From Candidatus Nitrosymbiomonas sp. (lineage in GTDB: Bacteria > Sysuimicrobiota > Sysuimicrobiia > Sysuimicrobiales > Humicultoraceae), in contig DYHL01000007.1 in the NCBI GenBank assembly GCA_020724185.1, positions 1 to 26,874 on the forward strand: a DNA stretch of 26,874 nt, written 5' to 3'. Below, in pieces: positions 1 to 7,544 of this stretch. Within the stretch, counting starts at the first letter, position 1; each line of letters opens with the position of its first letter. The notes beneath the pieces are model-generated. The model was not told the DNA's origin. It did not search any database and worked only from the letters and a program-made list of their open reading frames with translations. The position numbers were made by a program, and so were the translations under genes.

Positions 1-792
1 CGCGACGCGCTGGTCTTCGCGTGCTCCTACTCCGGGAACACCGAGGAAACGCTGGCCGCCTACCAGGAGGCTCATGCCGCCGGCGCCGCGGTCGTCGCCG
101 TGACCTCCGGGGGCGCCCTGGCCGATCTGGCCGCTGCCGACGGCCACCCGGTCGTGCGCGTACCGCCCGGGCTCCCGCCGCGCGCGGCCCTGCCGCACCT
201 CCTGATGCCCATGCTCCGCGTCACAGGCCGGCTGGGCATCGGCGGCGTCACCGACACCGAGGTCCGCGAGGCCGCCGCCGTGCTGGGCGAGCTGGCGGTG
301 CGGTGGGGGCCGGAGGCGCCTTCCAGCGAGAATCCCGCCAAGGCCCTGGCCGTGGCGCTGGAGGGCGCGGTTCCCGCCATCTACGCTTCTTCTCCCCAGT
401 TAGAGCCGGTGGCCCAGCGATGGAAGACCCAGCTCAACGAGAACAGCAAGGTGTTCGCGTGCTGGGGGGCCTTTCCCGAACTCAACCACAACGAGACGGT
501 TGGATGGGAGGGAGTTCCAAGAGGACGCCCGCGCCTGCACGCCGTGCTCCTCCGCGATCGAGACGAGGGGGCCCGCAACGCGCTCAGGGTCGAGATCACC
601 CGGGACCTAACGCTGCGCAGGGCCGGCGGCGTCACCGATGTGTGGTCGCAGGGAAACGGCCTGCTGGCGCGCCTGCTCTCCCTGGTGCTGTTCGGCGATC
701 TAGTCAGCGTCTATCTCGCGGTGCTGGTCGGGGTGGATCCTACCCCGGTGGAGATCATCACGGAGATCAAGCGGCGGCTGGGAAGCCGCTGA
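1..792 (+). CDS. Bifunctional phosphoglucose/phosphomannose isomerase, C-terminal part (5' truncated)
   Basis: The gene is open from the first base of the window, so its N-terminus is missing; 263 residues are visible. The enzyme interconverts glucose-6-phosphate or mannose-6-phosphate with fructose-6-phosphate in the cytosol. The fragment opens with the SIS-domain phosphate-binding stretch SYSGNTEETL (residues 9-18 of the fragment). It then carries QLNENSK with Glu147 and PELNHNE with His163. These two are 16 residues apart, as are the catalytic Glu and His of archaeal and bacterial PGI/PMI enzymes (family knowledge). The end, VDPTPVEIITEIKRRL, is typical of the family. The next gene on the same strand starts 80 bases downstream, so co-transcription is possible. 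The family assignment is firm; dual specificity is inferred from the family. Confidence 0.93.
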   Translation, partial: RDALVFACSYSGNTEETLAAYQEAHAAGAAVVAVTSGGALADLAAADGHPVVRVPPGLPPRAALPHLLMPMLRVTGRLGIGGVTDTEVREAAAVLGELAVRWGPEAPSSENPAKALAVALEGAVPAIYASSPQLEPVAQRWKTQLNENSKVFACWGAFPELNHNETVGWEGVPRGRPRLHAVLLRDRDEGARNALRVEITRDLTLRRAGGVTDVWSQGNGLLARLLSLVLFGDLVSVYLAVLVGVDPTPVEIITEIKRRLGSR

Positions 793-795
793 CCC

Positions 796-846
796 GGCAG
801 GAAGGCTCCTGCCTCTGCGGAATATGAACAGGAAGGTCATTCGCAG
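796..846 (+). promoter_or_regulatory. Two consecutive hairpins in the leader of the ABC ATPase gene
   Basis: Between the isomerase stop and the ATPase Shine-Dalgarno site there are two possible RNA hairpins. The first pairs 796-802 with 807-813 (7 perfect base pairs, 4-base loop). The second pairs 815-823 with 839-846 (8 base pairs with G820 bulged). CAGGAAGG occurs in both, at 798-805 and 829-836, with a related CGGAAGGA at 851-858. No T-run follows, so these are not ordinary terminators. Function is unknown; a processing, stability or translation-control element is inferred. Confidence 0.4.
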
Positions 847-872
847 TATCCGGAAGGACACGGAGGCGTTCG

Positions 873-1973
873 ATGGCTCGCGTCTACCTCGAGCAGGTGA
901 CCAAGAAGTTCGGCGCCGTTGTCGCGGTAAACGACGTATCGCTGGAGATCCCCGACCGGCAGTTCACGGTCCTGGTGGGTCCCTCGGGGTGCGGGAAGAC
1001 GACGGCGCTCCGATTGATCGCCGGGTTGGAAGAGGCGACCGCGGGCAACATCTTCATCGGTGACCGTTTGGTCAACGACGTGGCTCCGAAGGACCGCGAC
1101 ATCGCGATGGTCTTTCAGAACTACGCGCTCTACCCCCACATGTCGGTGTACGACAACATGGCGTTCGGCCTGCGGCTGCGCCGGTACCCGCGGACCGAGA
1201 TTGACCGCCGGGTCAAAGAGGCCGCGGGGATGCTGGGCATCGAGGGGCTTCTCGACCGCAAGCCCAAGCAGCTCTCGGGCGGGCAGCGCCAGCGCGTGGC
1301 CCTGGGGCGCGCGATCGTCCGGGAGCCACAGGTCTTCCTGATGGACGAGCCGCTTTCCAACCTCGACGCGAAGCTTAGGGTGCAGACGCGCGCGGAGATC
1401 AAGAAGCTGCAGGCCCGGCTCCAGACGACGACCATCTACGTCACCCACGATCAGGTCGAGGCCATGACCATGGGCGACCGCATTGTCGTGATGCGTGACG
1501 GGCTGGTTCAGCAGGTGGACGACCCACTTGACCTTTACGAGAAGCCGGCGAACCTGTTCGTCGCCGGGTTCATCGGTAGCCCGGCCATGAACTTCATCGA
1601 GGCATCGCTGGTGCCCAGGAACGGCGCCCTGACCGTGGACTGCGGGTCGTTTGCCATTGAGATGCCCCAGGACCTGGCGGCGCTTGCGAAGGACTGGACG
1701 GGCAAGCAGGTGGTCTTCGGCATCCGCCCCGAGGACATCCAGGACCTGGCCTTCGCGCGCGATCCGAACCCTGCATGGGTACTCCGGGCCATGGTGGAGG
1801 TGCACGAACCCCTGGGTTCGGACGTTATCCTCTACCTGAGCACCGGGCCGCACTCGATCGTCGCCCGCGTGGACGCCCACAGTTCGGCGCGGATGGGACA
1901 GCCGGCTGAGGTCATCCTGGACATGCGGAAGATGCACCTGTTCGAGACGGAGACCCACAAGGCCATCATCTAG
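873..1973 (+). CDS. Sugar-type ABC transporter ATP-binding protein (MalK/UgpC/MsmK family)
   Basis: This 366-residue protein is the ATP-hydrolysing subunit of a carbohydrate-type ABC importer on the inner membrane face. The Walker A motif GPSGCGKTT is at 36-44, the Q-loop Gln at 82, the signature LSGGQ at 134-138, Walker B with catalytic Glu at 155-159, and the switch His at 192. The C-terminal ~130 residues match the OB-fold (TOBE-like) regulatory domain of MalK/UgpC proteins, including GIRPEDI. The ATG start has CGGAGG at 861-866. No permease or binding-protein gene is adjacent: the isomerase lies upstream and a convergent CoA-transferase gene downstream. It may therefore energise transporters encoded elsewhere, as MsmK-like shared ATPases do. 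The substrate cannot be told from sequence. Confidence 0.95.
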   Translation: MARVYLEQVTKKFGAVVAVNDVSLEIPDRQFTVLVGPSGCGKTTALRLIAGLEEATAGNIFIGDRLVNDVAPKDRDIAMVFQNYALYPHMSVYDNMAFGLRLRRYPRTEIDRRVKEAAGMLGIEGLLDRKPKQLSGGQRQRVALGRAIVREPQVFLMDEPLSNLDAKLRVQTRAEIKKLQARLQTTTIYVTHDQVEAMTMGDRIVVMRDGLVQQVDDPLDLYEKPANLFVAGFIGSPAMNFIEASLVPRNGALTVDCGSFAIEMPQDLAALAKDWTGKQVVFGIRPEDIQDLAFARDPNPAWVLRAMVEVHEPLGSDVILYLSTGPHSIVARVDAHSSARMGQPAEVILDMRKMHLFETETHKAII

Positions 1974-1997
1974 AGGGGCAATGCAGAGGTTCAGCGT

Positions 1998-3197
1998 CTA
2001 GTCCCGCGACAGAATCGCTCCCTCGGCTTCAAGGGAGGCGATCTCCTCCGGAGGCATCCCGAGCACCCCTTGTAGAATGGCCCGCGTGTGCTCTCCCAGC
2101 AGCGGGGGATGTGCTACCGGTGCAGCCGGCGTGCCCCGCATGTGCTGCAGGGCGCTGGCCACCAGCGGGATCTCCCCAAGGGTCGGGTGCCCGACCTTCC
2201 AGATCACATCCCGCGCCTGCGCGTGCGGATCCGCGAACGCCTCGTGCAGGTCCCATACGGGCGAAGCTGGAACCCCCGCAGTCTTTAGGGCCCTCAACCA
2301 CTCGTCCCGGTTCCGAGCGGCGAAGACGGCGGCGAGCGCGTCCACGAGCGCCTCACGGTTGCATACCCGATCGGCATTGGTCTGAAACCGGGCGTCCGCA
2401 CCCAAAGCCGCTTGCCCGATCACCTGGGTCATCTTCTGGTACTGCCCGTCGTTTCCCACCGCGAGGATGAACCATCCGTCCAGGGCCTGAAAAGCCTGGT
2501 AGGGCACGATCTGAGGGTGGGCGCTGCCCAGCCGCCCCGGAGGCGCTCCTGTCAGGAGGTAGCCCTGGGCCTGGTTGGCCATGCACATCAAGCCGACGTC
2601 GAACAGCGACAGATCGAGGTGCTGACCCTGCCCCCGGCGATCCCGGTCGCGCAGCGCGGCGAGTATCCCGACCGCGGCGACCAGGCCGGTGAGCACGTCA
2701 ATCCAGGCAACTCCCACCCTGACCGGGGGCCCGCCCGGCTCCCCGGTCACGCTCATGATGCCGGTCATTCCTTGAAGCGCGAGGTCGTAGCCGGGCTCGT
2801 CGGCACGGGGTCCGGTGTGGCCGAATCCCGTGATGGAAGCATAGACCAGACCGGGATTGAGCGATGCCAGGCTGTCGTAATCGAGACCCGCCCCGGCGAG
2901 GTCGCCCGGCTTGAAGTTCTCAACGAGGACGTCGGCGCGCAGCGCGAGTTCCCGCACAACTGCCTGCCCCCGCCGGGACTTCAGGTTGACCGCGATGCTC
3001 TGCTTGCCGCGGTTGGTGGAAAGGTAGTAGGCGCTCTCTCCTCCGACGAACGGCGGGCCCCAGACCCGGGTGTCATCACCCCACGGGGGCTCGACCTTCC
3101 AGACCGTGGCGCCCAAATCGGACAGGGTCTGGGTGCAGAACGGGCCCGCGAGCACCCGCGTGAGATCGAGGACGGTGAGCCCCTGCAACGACCTCAT
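1998..3197 (-). CDS. Class III CoA-transferase (CaiB/BaiF family)
   Basis: This 399-residue protein belongs to the formyl-CoA transferase/CaiB family, which moves CoA between carboxylic acids through an aspartyl-CoA thioester intermediate. It opens with the family pattern GLTVLDLTRVLAGPF, then DLGATVWKVEPP and ENFKPGDL. Asp167 in VAWIDVLTG aligns by eye with the catalytic Asp. Length is normal for the family. The ATG overlaps the TGA of the upstream M29/NicX-like gene (ATGA, 3194-3197) and has only a weak Shine-Dalgarno site, so translational coupling is likely. It ends 24 bases from the convergent ABC ATPase gene. The divergent TRAP importer next door suggests that the imported acid is a CoA acceptor; this is inference, and the substrate is unknown. 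Confidence 0.92.
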   Translation of the reverse strand: MRSLQGLTVLDLTRVLAGPFCTQTLSDLGATVWKVEPPWGDDTRVWGPPFVGGESAYYLSTNRGKQSIAVNLKSRRGQAVVRELALRADVLVENFKPGDLAGAGLDYDSLASLNPGLVYASITGFGHTGPRADEPGYDLALQGMTGIMSVTGEPGGPPVRVGVAWIDVLTGLVAAVGILAALRDRDRRGQGQHLDLSLFDVGLMCMANQAQGYLLTGAPPGRLGSAHPQIVPYQAFQALDGWFILAVGNDGQYQKMTQVIGQAALGADARFQTNADRVCNREALVDALAAVFAARNRDEWLRALKTAGVPASPVWDLHEAFADPHAQARDVIWKVGHPTLGEIPLVASALQHMRGTPAAPVAHPPLLGEHTRAILQGVLGMPPEEIASLEAEGAILSRD

Positions 3198-4207
3198 GCG
3201 GAGGGATCCGGGAGCAGGAGCCTGCCGTCCCGGAACAGCGCCTGGCCGTCCAGGCAGACCGTGGCGTCGTAGAGCACCAGATCCCAGTGGATGGAACAGG
3301 CATGCGTGCCGCCATAGAAGATGTCGTCACCCAGGCCCAGGTGCACGTTGCCCAGCGCCTTCTTCTCTTCCTCGAAGTCGCCGGACCGCAGCGCGCTGGC
3401 GTTGAGTCCGATGCCGATCTCGGCGAGGTGGCGCGCACAGGGGACCGAGCGGAAGACCGACTCGAGCTGGCGGGTCCGCCCGCCCGTACCCGAGACCCGC
3501 ACGACGGTTCCGCCCTCCAGTTCCAGGACGAAGGGGTCGATCCCGCGCAGGCCTGCCGCCGGCCCGTCCACCACGACAACGCCGCGGGCGGTTCCGGACC
3601 GGGGACGCTGGGAGACCTCGCCGTCCGAGAAGGCCGCCTCCCTGCCTGGTTCCCGGGCCAGGCCGCACTCCACGATCACCGTCTGGCCCATCACCGGCTC
3701 ATGCGTGACGCCGGCGCGAAGGTCGGTGCCCGCCCGCGTAACGATGTGGATTTCCTCCGCTGCGGCCCAGAACGCGGCCGCGCGCTGCCCCAGCGCCTCC
3801 AGCGCTTCGTAGTCGGCGGTGGCCGCGCCGGCCAAGTAGTTGTCCAGGTCGCGCATCACCATGGACAGCGACCGGATGCGGCGCGCTACCAGCAACTCCG
3901 CGACCCTGCGGGAGTAGGTGGGCGCGCCGGACGATCGGGTGACGCCTATCAACACGTCCGAGGCCATAAGCGCGCTCTCTATCGGCGCGGTAAGGTGCGT
4001 GGCTTCCCGCGCATGCCTGGTGGGCATTAGCGCGATCGTGTACTCGGCGCCGGCGGTCTCAACGGCCCCGGCCAGCGCCAGGTAGATCTCGCGCTCGGTG
4101 GCCGGATCGGCGACGATCAGGACGCGTTCCCCCACCTGCACTGCCAGGTGATCGCGCACGATCCGATGGGCCAGTGCGATGACATCTATGATCCGCTGGT
4201 GTCCCAT
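3194..4207 (-). CDS. M29 aminopeptidase-like / NicX-like metal-dependent protein
   Basis: The gene encodes 337 residues. The C-terminal half has the metal-ligand pattern shared by M29 (AmpS-type) aminopeptidases and NicX 2,5-dihydroxypyridine dioxygenases: Glu263 in HLAEIGIGLN, His289 in GNVHLGLG, and the HxD pair His307/Asp309 in IHWDLVLYD. It is shorter than classical M29 enzymes (about 400 residues), so peptidase activity is not certain and a ring-cleaving or other metal-enzyme role is possible. I chose the ATG at 4207, where recognisable protein begins (GHQRIIDVIALAHRIV). The frame stays open to 4447, but the extra stretch is Arg/Cys-rich and runs into the TRAP promoter. The Shine-Dalgarno site is poor (GGAG only 3 bases away), so the start is uncertain. 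It is coupled to the CoA-transferase by an ATGA overlap. Confidence 0.8.
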   Translation of the reverse strand: MGHQRIIDVIALAHRIVRDHLAVQVGERVLIVADPATEREIYLALAGAVETAGAEYTIALMPTRHAREATHLTAPIESALMASDVLIGVTRSSGAPTYSRRVAELLVARRIRSLSMVMRDLDNYLAGAATADYEALEALGQRAAAFWAAAEEIHIVTRAGTDLRAGVTHEPVMGQTVIVECGLAREPGREAAFSDGEVSQRPRSGTARGVVVVDGPAAGLRGIDPFVLELEGGTVVRVSGTGGRTRQLESVFRSVPCARHLAEIGIGLNASALRSGDFEEEKKALGNVHLGLGDDIFYGGTHACSIHWDLVLYDATVCLDGQALFRDGRLLLPDPSA

Positions 4208-4283
4208 GATCTCCGCGAAGATCCTACGATGCGGCGCGGGAAGGATGCAAGCCCGGCCGAGTGCCCCGCGGCGTGCGTGCGTG

Positions 4284-4313
4284 TTGACGTGCATCCGGCG
4301 GGCGCGGTATATT
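4284..4313 (+). promoter_or_regulatory. Sigma-70-type promoter of the TAXI-TRAP operon
   Basis: A -35 box TTGACG (4284-4289) and a -10 box TATATT (4308-4313) are separated by 18 bases. Each matches the consensus at five of six positions. Transcription would begin near 4320, giving a leader of about 100 bases before the binding-protein ATG at 4420. The leader begins with TGCA (4321-4324) and has another TGCA at 4339-4342 flanking two CCGTA direct repeats, a possible but unproven operator. Nothing else is evident in the 4208-4419 gap. Confidence 0.65.
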
Positions 4314-4419
4314 TGAAAAGTGCACCGTACACGCCGTATGCACATCCACCCACCCCGCGACTGCACGATGGTTTTGAAAGACGGCCCACACGCAATGGAC
4401 TCCAGGAGGTGAACGCAGG

Positions 4420-5409
4420 ATGAAACACGGCACGCTAGTAGTGGCATCCCTGCTGGTGCTCGCCCTCGCGGCGGGTGTCTCGGCCCAGACAGGGTTCCTC
4501 ACGATTGGCTCCGGTGGGACCACGGGGGTCTACTTCCCGATCGCAGTCGGCATGGCGAAGATGATCAACGATGCCAACATCGGATGGCGGGCCAACGCTC
4601 GCTCCACCGGTGGCAGCGTCTTCAACGTTACCGCGATCCAGGGCGGCGAGCTGCAGATGGCGCTGGCCCAGAACGACATATCGTTCTATGCCTACGGCGG
4701 GACGGTCGTCGAGGCGTTCCGCGGCAAGCCCACCACCAAGCTGCGGGGAATGGCCGTGCTGTACCCGGAGCCGATCCACATCCTGGCGCGCCGCGATCGC
4801 GGAATCAAGACGGTGGCCGACATGAAGGGCAAGCAGGTCTACGTCGGTGACGTGGGCAGCGGCGCCGAGCAGAACTCCTTGCAGGTGCTCGAGGTCTATG
4901 GGTTGAAGTTCGCCGACCTGGGGCAGGCGGTGCGCGGGTCGGCCACGACGGGCGTGCAGCTGCTTCAAGACGGGCGCATTGACGCCATGTTCTACACCGT
5001 GGGATTGGGGAACGCGGCGATCATGCAGGCGGCCCTGACAGCGCCCATCGAGTTCCTCGCGATTGATGCGATGAAGCTCCGCGACATCAGGGAGAAGTAC
5101 CCGTTCCTCAGCGCGTTTGGAATCCCGGCAGGCGTCTACAGGGGCCTGGACGCGCCCGTCGTGACGGTTACGGTGCTGGCCTCCCTAGTGACGTCCACCG
5201 ACGTATCCGCAGACGTGGTGTACCGGGTCACCAAGCTCCTGCTGGACGAGAAGGTTGACGAGTTCAGGGGGCTTCACTCCAACCTGGAGCGCTTCTTCCA
5301 TCCGCTGAAGGCGCTGGAGGGCATGGCCATCCCGCTGCATCCCGGCGCTGTTCGATTCTACCAGGAGAAGAACACCAGGATTCCTGAGCGGCTCCTGCCG
5401 CCCAAATAG
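4420..5409 (+). CDS. TRAP transporter substrate-binding protein, TAXI family
   Basis: This 329-residue protein is the extracytoplasmic receptor of a TRAP secondary importer. Residues 1-22 form a signal peptide (short basic start, Leu/Val/Ala core, ending VSAQ). The mature protein opens with the TAXI hallmark TIGSGGTTGVYFPIAVGMAK, followed by ARSTGGSVFNV and MALAQNDISFYAY, and contains the late-domain stretch VGDVGSGAEQNSLQVLE. Length is normal for TAXI proteins. The ATG has an excellent Shine-Dalgarno site, AGGAGGTGA at 4404-4412. The fused permease follows after a terminator-like hairpin that probably lowers permease expression relative to the receptor. Known TAXI substrates include dicarboxylates and amino acids such as glutamate; the specificity here is unknown. 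Confidence 0.95.
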   Translation: MKHGTLVVASLLVLALAAGVSAQTGFLTIGSGGTTGVYFPIAVGMAKMINDANIGWRANARSTGGSVFNVTAIQGGELQMALAQNDISFYAYGGTVVEAFRGKPTTKLRGMAVLYPEPIHILARRDRGIKTVADMKGKQVYVGDVGSGAEQNSLQVLEVYGLKFADLGQAVRGSATTGVQLLQDGRIDAMFYTVGLGNAAIMQAALTAPIEFLAIDAMKLRDIREKYPFLSAFGIPAGVYRGLDAPVVTVTVLASLVTSTDVSADVVYRVTKLLLDEKVDEFRGLHSNLERFFHPLKALEGMAIPLHPGAVRFYQEKNTRIPERLLPPK

Positions 5410-5422
5410 CCGCAAGCCCACG

Positions 5423-5453
5423 GGCCCGGCCCCTCTCTGGGGCCGGGCCTTTT
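5423..5453 (+). terminator. Attenuator-like intrinsic terminator between TRAP receptor and permease
   Basis: A perfect 11-base-pair stem pairs 5423-5433 with 5439-5449, with a TCTCT loop and four T residues at 5450-5453. It sits 13 bases after the receptor stop and just before the permease Shine-Dalgarno site. Partial termination here would yield more receptor than permease mRNA, as is common in binding-protein-dependent transport operons. Confidence 0.8.
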
Positions 5454-5480
5454 CTCCGCACGTTGGGAGGCGGTGAACGC

Positions 5481-7466
5481 ATGAGCGTGGACAAGGCCGA
5501 GGAACTCAGGAAGACAGTCGAGTTCGGCGCAAGGGCCCCCAAGATTGCCTGGCAGCGGTGGCTGATACTCCTCCTGGCGGTCGGGTGGAGCGTGTTTCAG
5601 GTATGGGCGACGTGGAGCGGCAGGATTGACCCGCTGCGCCTGGGCCCGATTCACCTGGCGTTCGCCTTCGCGCTGGCGTTCCTTGCCTATCCATCACGGC
5701 GGGGACCAAGGGAACGCATCCCGCTGATTGATTGGGTGCTGCCGATCCTCGGGGTCATCGGCGCCATGTACGTCGTGGTGGACTACTACGGCATCGTCGC
5801 GGTGCGGGGTGGGGTGCCTATCCAGCGCGACGTGGTCATGGGCACCATCACCCTGGTGGTGCTGTTCATCGCCTCGTTCCGCGTGGTAAGCCCTGCGCTC
5901 CCGATCATTGCCGGCGTGCTGATCTTCTATGCCGCCATGGGGCCGTCGGGGATCGTGCCCATCCGTCCCCCGGACGTGCTCTTTCTGCACAGCGGGTATC
6001 GCTGGAGCCAGATCATCCAGCAACTCTACATGACCGCCGAGGGGATCTGGGGCACGCCGATAAGGGTGTCGGCCACATTCGTGTATCTATTTGTCTTATT
6101 CGGCGCGCTGCTGGACAAGGCAGGGGCTGGCCGGTTCTTCGTGGACCTGGCCTACAGCCTGCTCGGCACCTTCCGCGGCGGGCCTGCCAAGGCCGCGGTG
6201 GTCGGCAGCATGCTGACCGGGGTCGTCTCGGGTTCCTCGATCGCCAACGTGGTGACCACCGGCACATTCACGATCCCGCTGATGAAGCGCGTGGGGTACA
6301 CGCCAGAGAAGGCCGCGGCCACTGAGGTGGCCGCCTCCACCAACGGGCAGCTCATGCCCCCGGTCATGGGCGCCGCCGCGTTCATCATGGCGGACTTCCT
6401 TGGGATCCCGTACGCGAAGCTGATCGTCTACGCGGCGGTTCCGGCGGTGCTGAGCTACATCGCGCTGTTCTACGTCGTGCACCTGGAGGCCCTGAAGCTC
6501 GACATCAAGAGCCTGCCCAGAGCCGAACTGCCCCTCTTCTGGCCGACCCTGCTCTCGGGGCTGCACTACTTGATCCCGGTCGCCTACCTGCTCTACGCCC
6601 TGATCATCATCCGGCTCACCCCCGAGCGCAGCGCGCTCAACGCCATGCTTCTTCTGATCGTCCTCATCCTGGTCCAGGAACTCTGGCGTTCGGTGCAGCG
6701 CCGCGAAAGGGTCGTCGTCGGCCTCAGGCAGGCCTCGACGGCCGTGATCGGCGGATTCGAGGCCGGGGCGCGCAACATGGTTACCATTGCGATCGCGACC
6801 GGTGCGGCAGGAATCATCGTGGGCATAGTGACGATGACGGGCCTGGGATTCGGGCTCACCGACATCGTGCAAGCCCTCTCCGGTGGCAACATCATCATCG
6901 TCCTGGTACTTGCCGCGGTGGCGTCGCTCATCCTGGGGATGGGCCTGCCCACTACCGCCAACTACATCGTCATGGCTGCGCTGGTCGCGCCGGTCATAGT
7001 AAACCTGACGAAGGCCGCAGGGATGGACATCCCGATAGTGGCCATCCACCTGTTCGTGTTCTTCTTCGGCATCCTGGCCGACGACACGCCCCCGGTCGGG
7101 CTGGCCGCGTACGCGGCCGCGGCGATCGCCCGGTCGGACCCCATCAAGACCGGGATCCAGGGCTTCATCTACGACATGCGCACGGCTATCCTGCCGTTTC
7201 TGTTCATCTTCAATCCCGAGTTGTTGCTCATCAACATCGGTGGGTTTGCCCACGGCGCCCACGTGATCCTCACCGCGCTGGTGGGGATGCTGGCGTTCGT
7301 CGCCGCGACGCAGGGATACCTCCTGAAGCGGATGGCATGGTGGGAACGCATTCCGATGCTGGTGGCGGCGTTCACGCTGATCAAACCGGGGATTGTGACG
7401 GACCTGATCGGACTCGGGTTGATACTGCTGGTCTACGCGTCGCAGCGGTTCAGGCGCTCAGCCTAG
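5481..7466 (+). CDS. TRAP transporter fused permease (DctQ-DctM type, TAXI-associated)
   Basis: This 661-residue polytopic membrane protein is the permease partner of the TAXI receptor. The N-terminal ~190 residues have several hydrophobic segments, like the small DctQ-type unit. The rest is the large DctM-type unit, with family stretches FRGGPAKAAVVGSMLTGVVS, GSSIANVVTTGTFTIPLMKR and ASTNGQLMPPVMGAAAF, and a second related half containing LGMGLPTTANYIVMAALVAP. The internal two-fold arrangement fits the elevator transport domain. I start it at the ATG at 5481, which has GGAGG at 5466-5470; a TTG at 5463 in the same frame lies over the ribosome site. It should drive sodium- or proton-coupled uptake. 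A long perfect hairpin follows the stop. Confidence 0.95.
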   Translation: MSVDKAEELRKTVEFGARAPKIAWQRWLILLLAVGWSVFQVWATWSGRIDPLRLGPIHLAFAFALAFLAYPSRRGPRERIPLIDWVLPILGVIGAMYVVVDYYGIVAVRGGVPIQRDVVMGTITLVVLFIASFRVVSPALPIIAGVLIFYAAMGPSGIVPIRPPDVLFLHSGYRWSQIIQQLYMTAEGIWGTPIRVSATFVYLFVLFGALLDKAGAGRFFVDLAYSLLGTFRGGPAKAAVVGSMLTGVVSGSSIANVVTTGTFTIPLMKRVGYTPEKAAATEVAASTNGQLMPPVMGAAAFIMADFLGIPYAKLIVYAAVPAVLSYIALFYVVHLEALKLDIKSLPRAELPLFWPTLLSGLHYLIPVAYLLYALIIIRLTPERSALNAMLLLIVLILVQELWRSVQRRERVVVGLRQASTAVIGGFEAGARNMVTIAIATGAAGIIVGIVTMTGLGFGLTDIVQALSGGNIIIVLVLAAVASLILGMGLPTTANYIVMAALVAPVIVNLTKAAGMDIPIVAIHLFVFFFGILADDTPPVGLAAYAAAAIARSDPIKTGIQGFIYDMRTAILPFLFIFNPELLLINIGGFAHGAHVILTALVGMLAFVAATQGYLLKRMAWWERIPMLVAAFTLIKPGIVTDLIGLGLILLVYASQRFRRSA

Positions 7467-7470
7467 AACA

Positions 7471-7504
7471 ACAACCGCCGCCCTTTCTGTAGGGCGGCGG
7501 TTGT
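7471..7504 (+). terminator. Strong hairpin between convergent genes (probable terminator)
   Basis: A perfect 14-base-pair stem pairs 7471-7484 with 7491-7504 around a 6-base loop. It begins four bases after the TRAP permease stop and lies between two convergent genes, so it could act on both transcripts. There is no long T-run on either strand; the stem ends in TTGT on the plus strand. Termination is inferred from position and stability. Confidence 0.6.
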
Positions 7505-7544
7505 CAAGTCGCGGCCGCAGACCGACCGGCGGCTGCCGTCCGGG

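Noticed and set aside
837..1958. Long open frame on the minus strand opposite the ABC ATPase gene
   Set aside because: It is an antisense shadow of a perfectly conserved ATPase gene, rich in His/Arg/Val with no recognisable domain.
4208..4447. N-terminal extension of the M29/NicX-like gene
   Set aside because: It crosses the TRAP operon promoter and ribosome site and encodes an Arg/Cys-rich stretch without family similarity.
6096..7262. Long open frame on the minus strand inside the TRAP permease gene
   Set aside because: Its Asp/Gln/His/Arg-rich product mirrors the hydrophobic codons of the permease; no fold or ribosome site.
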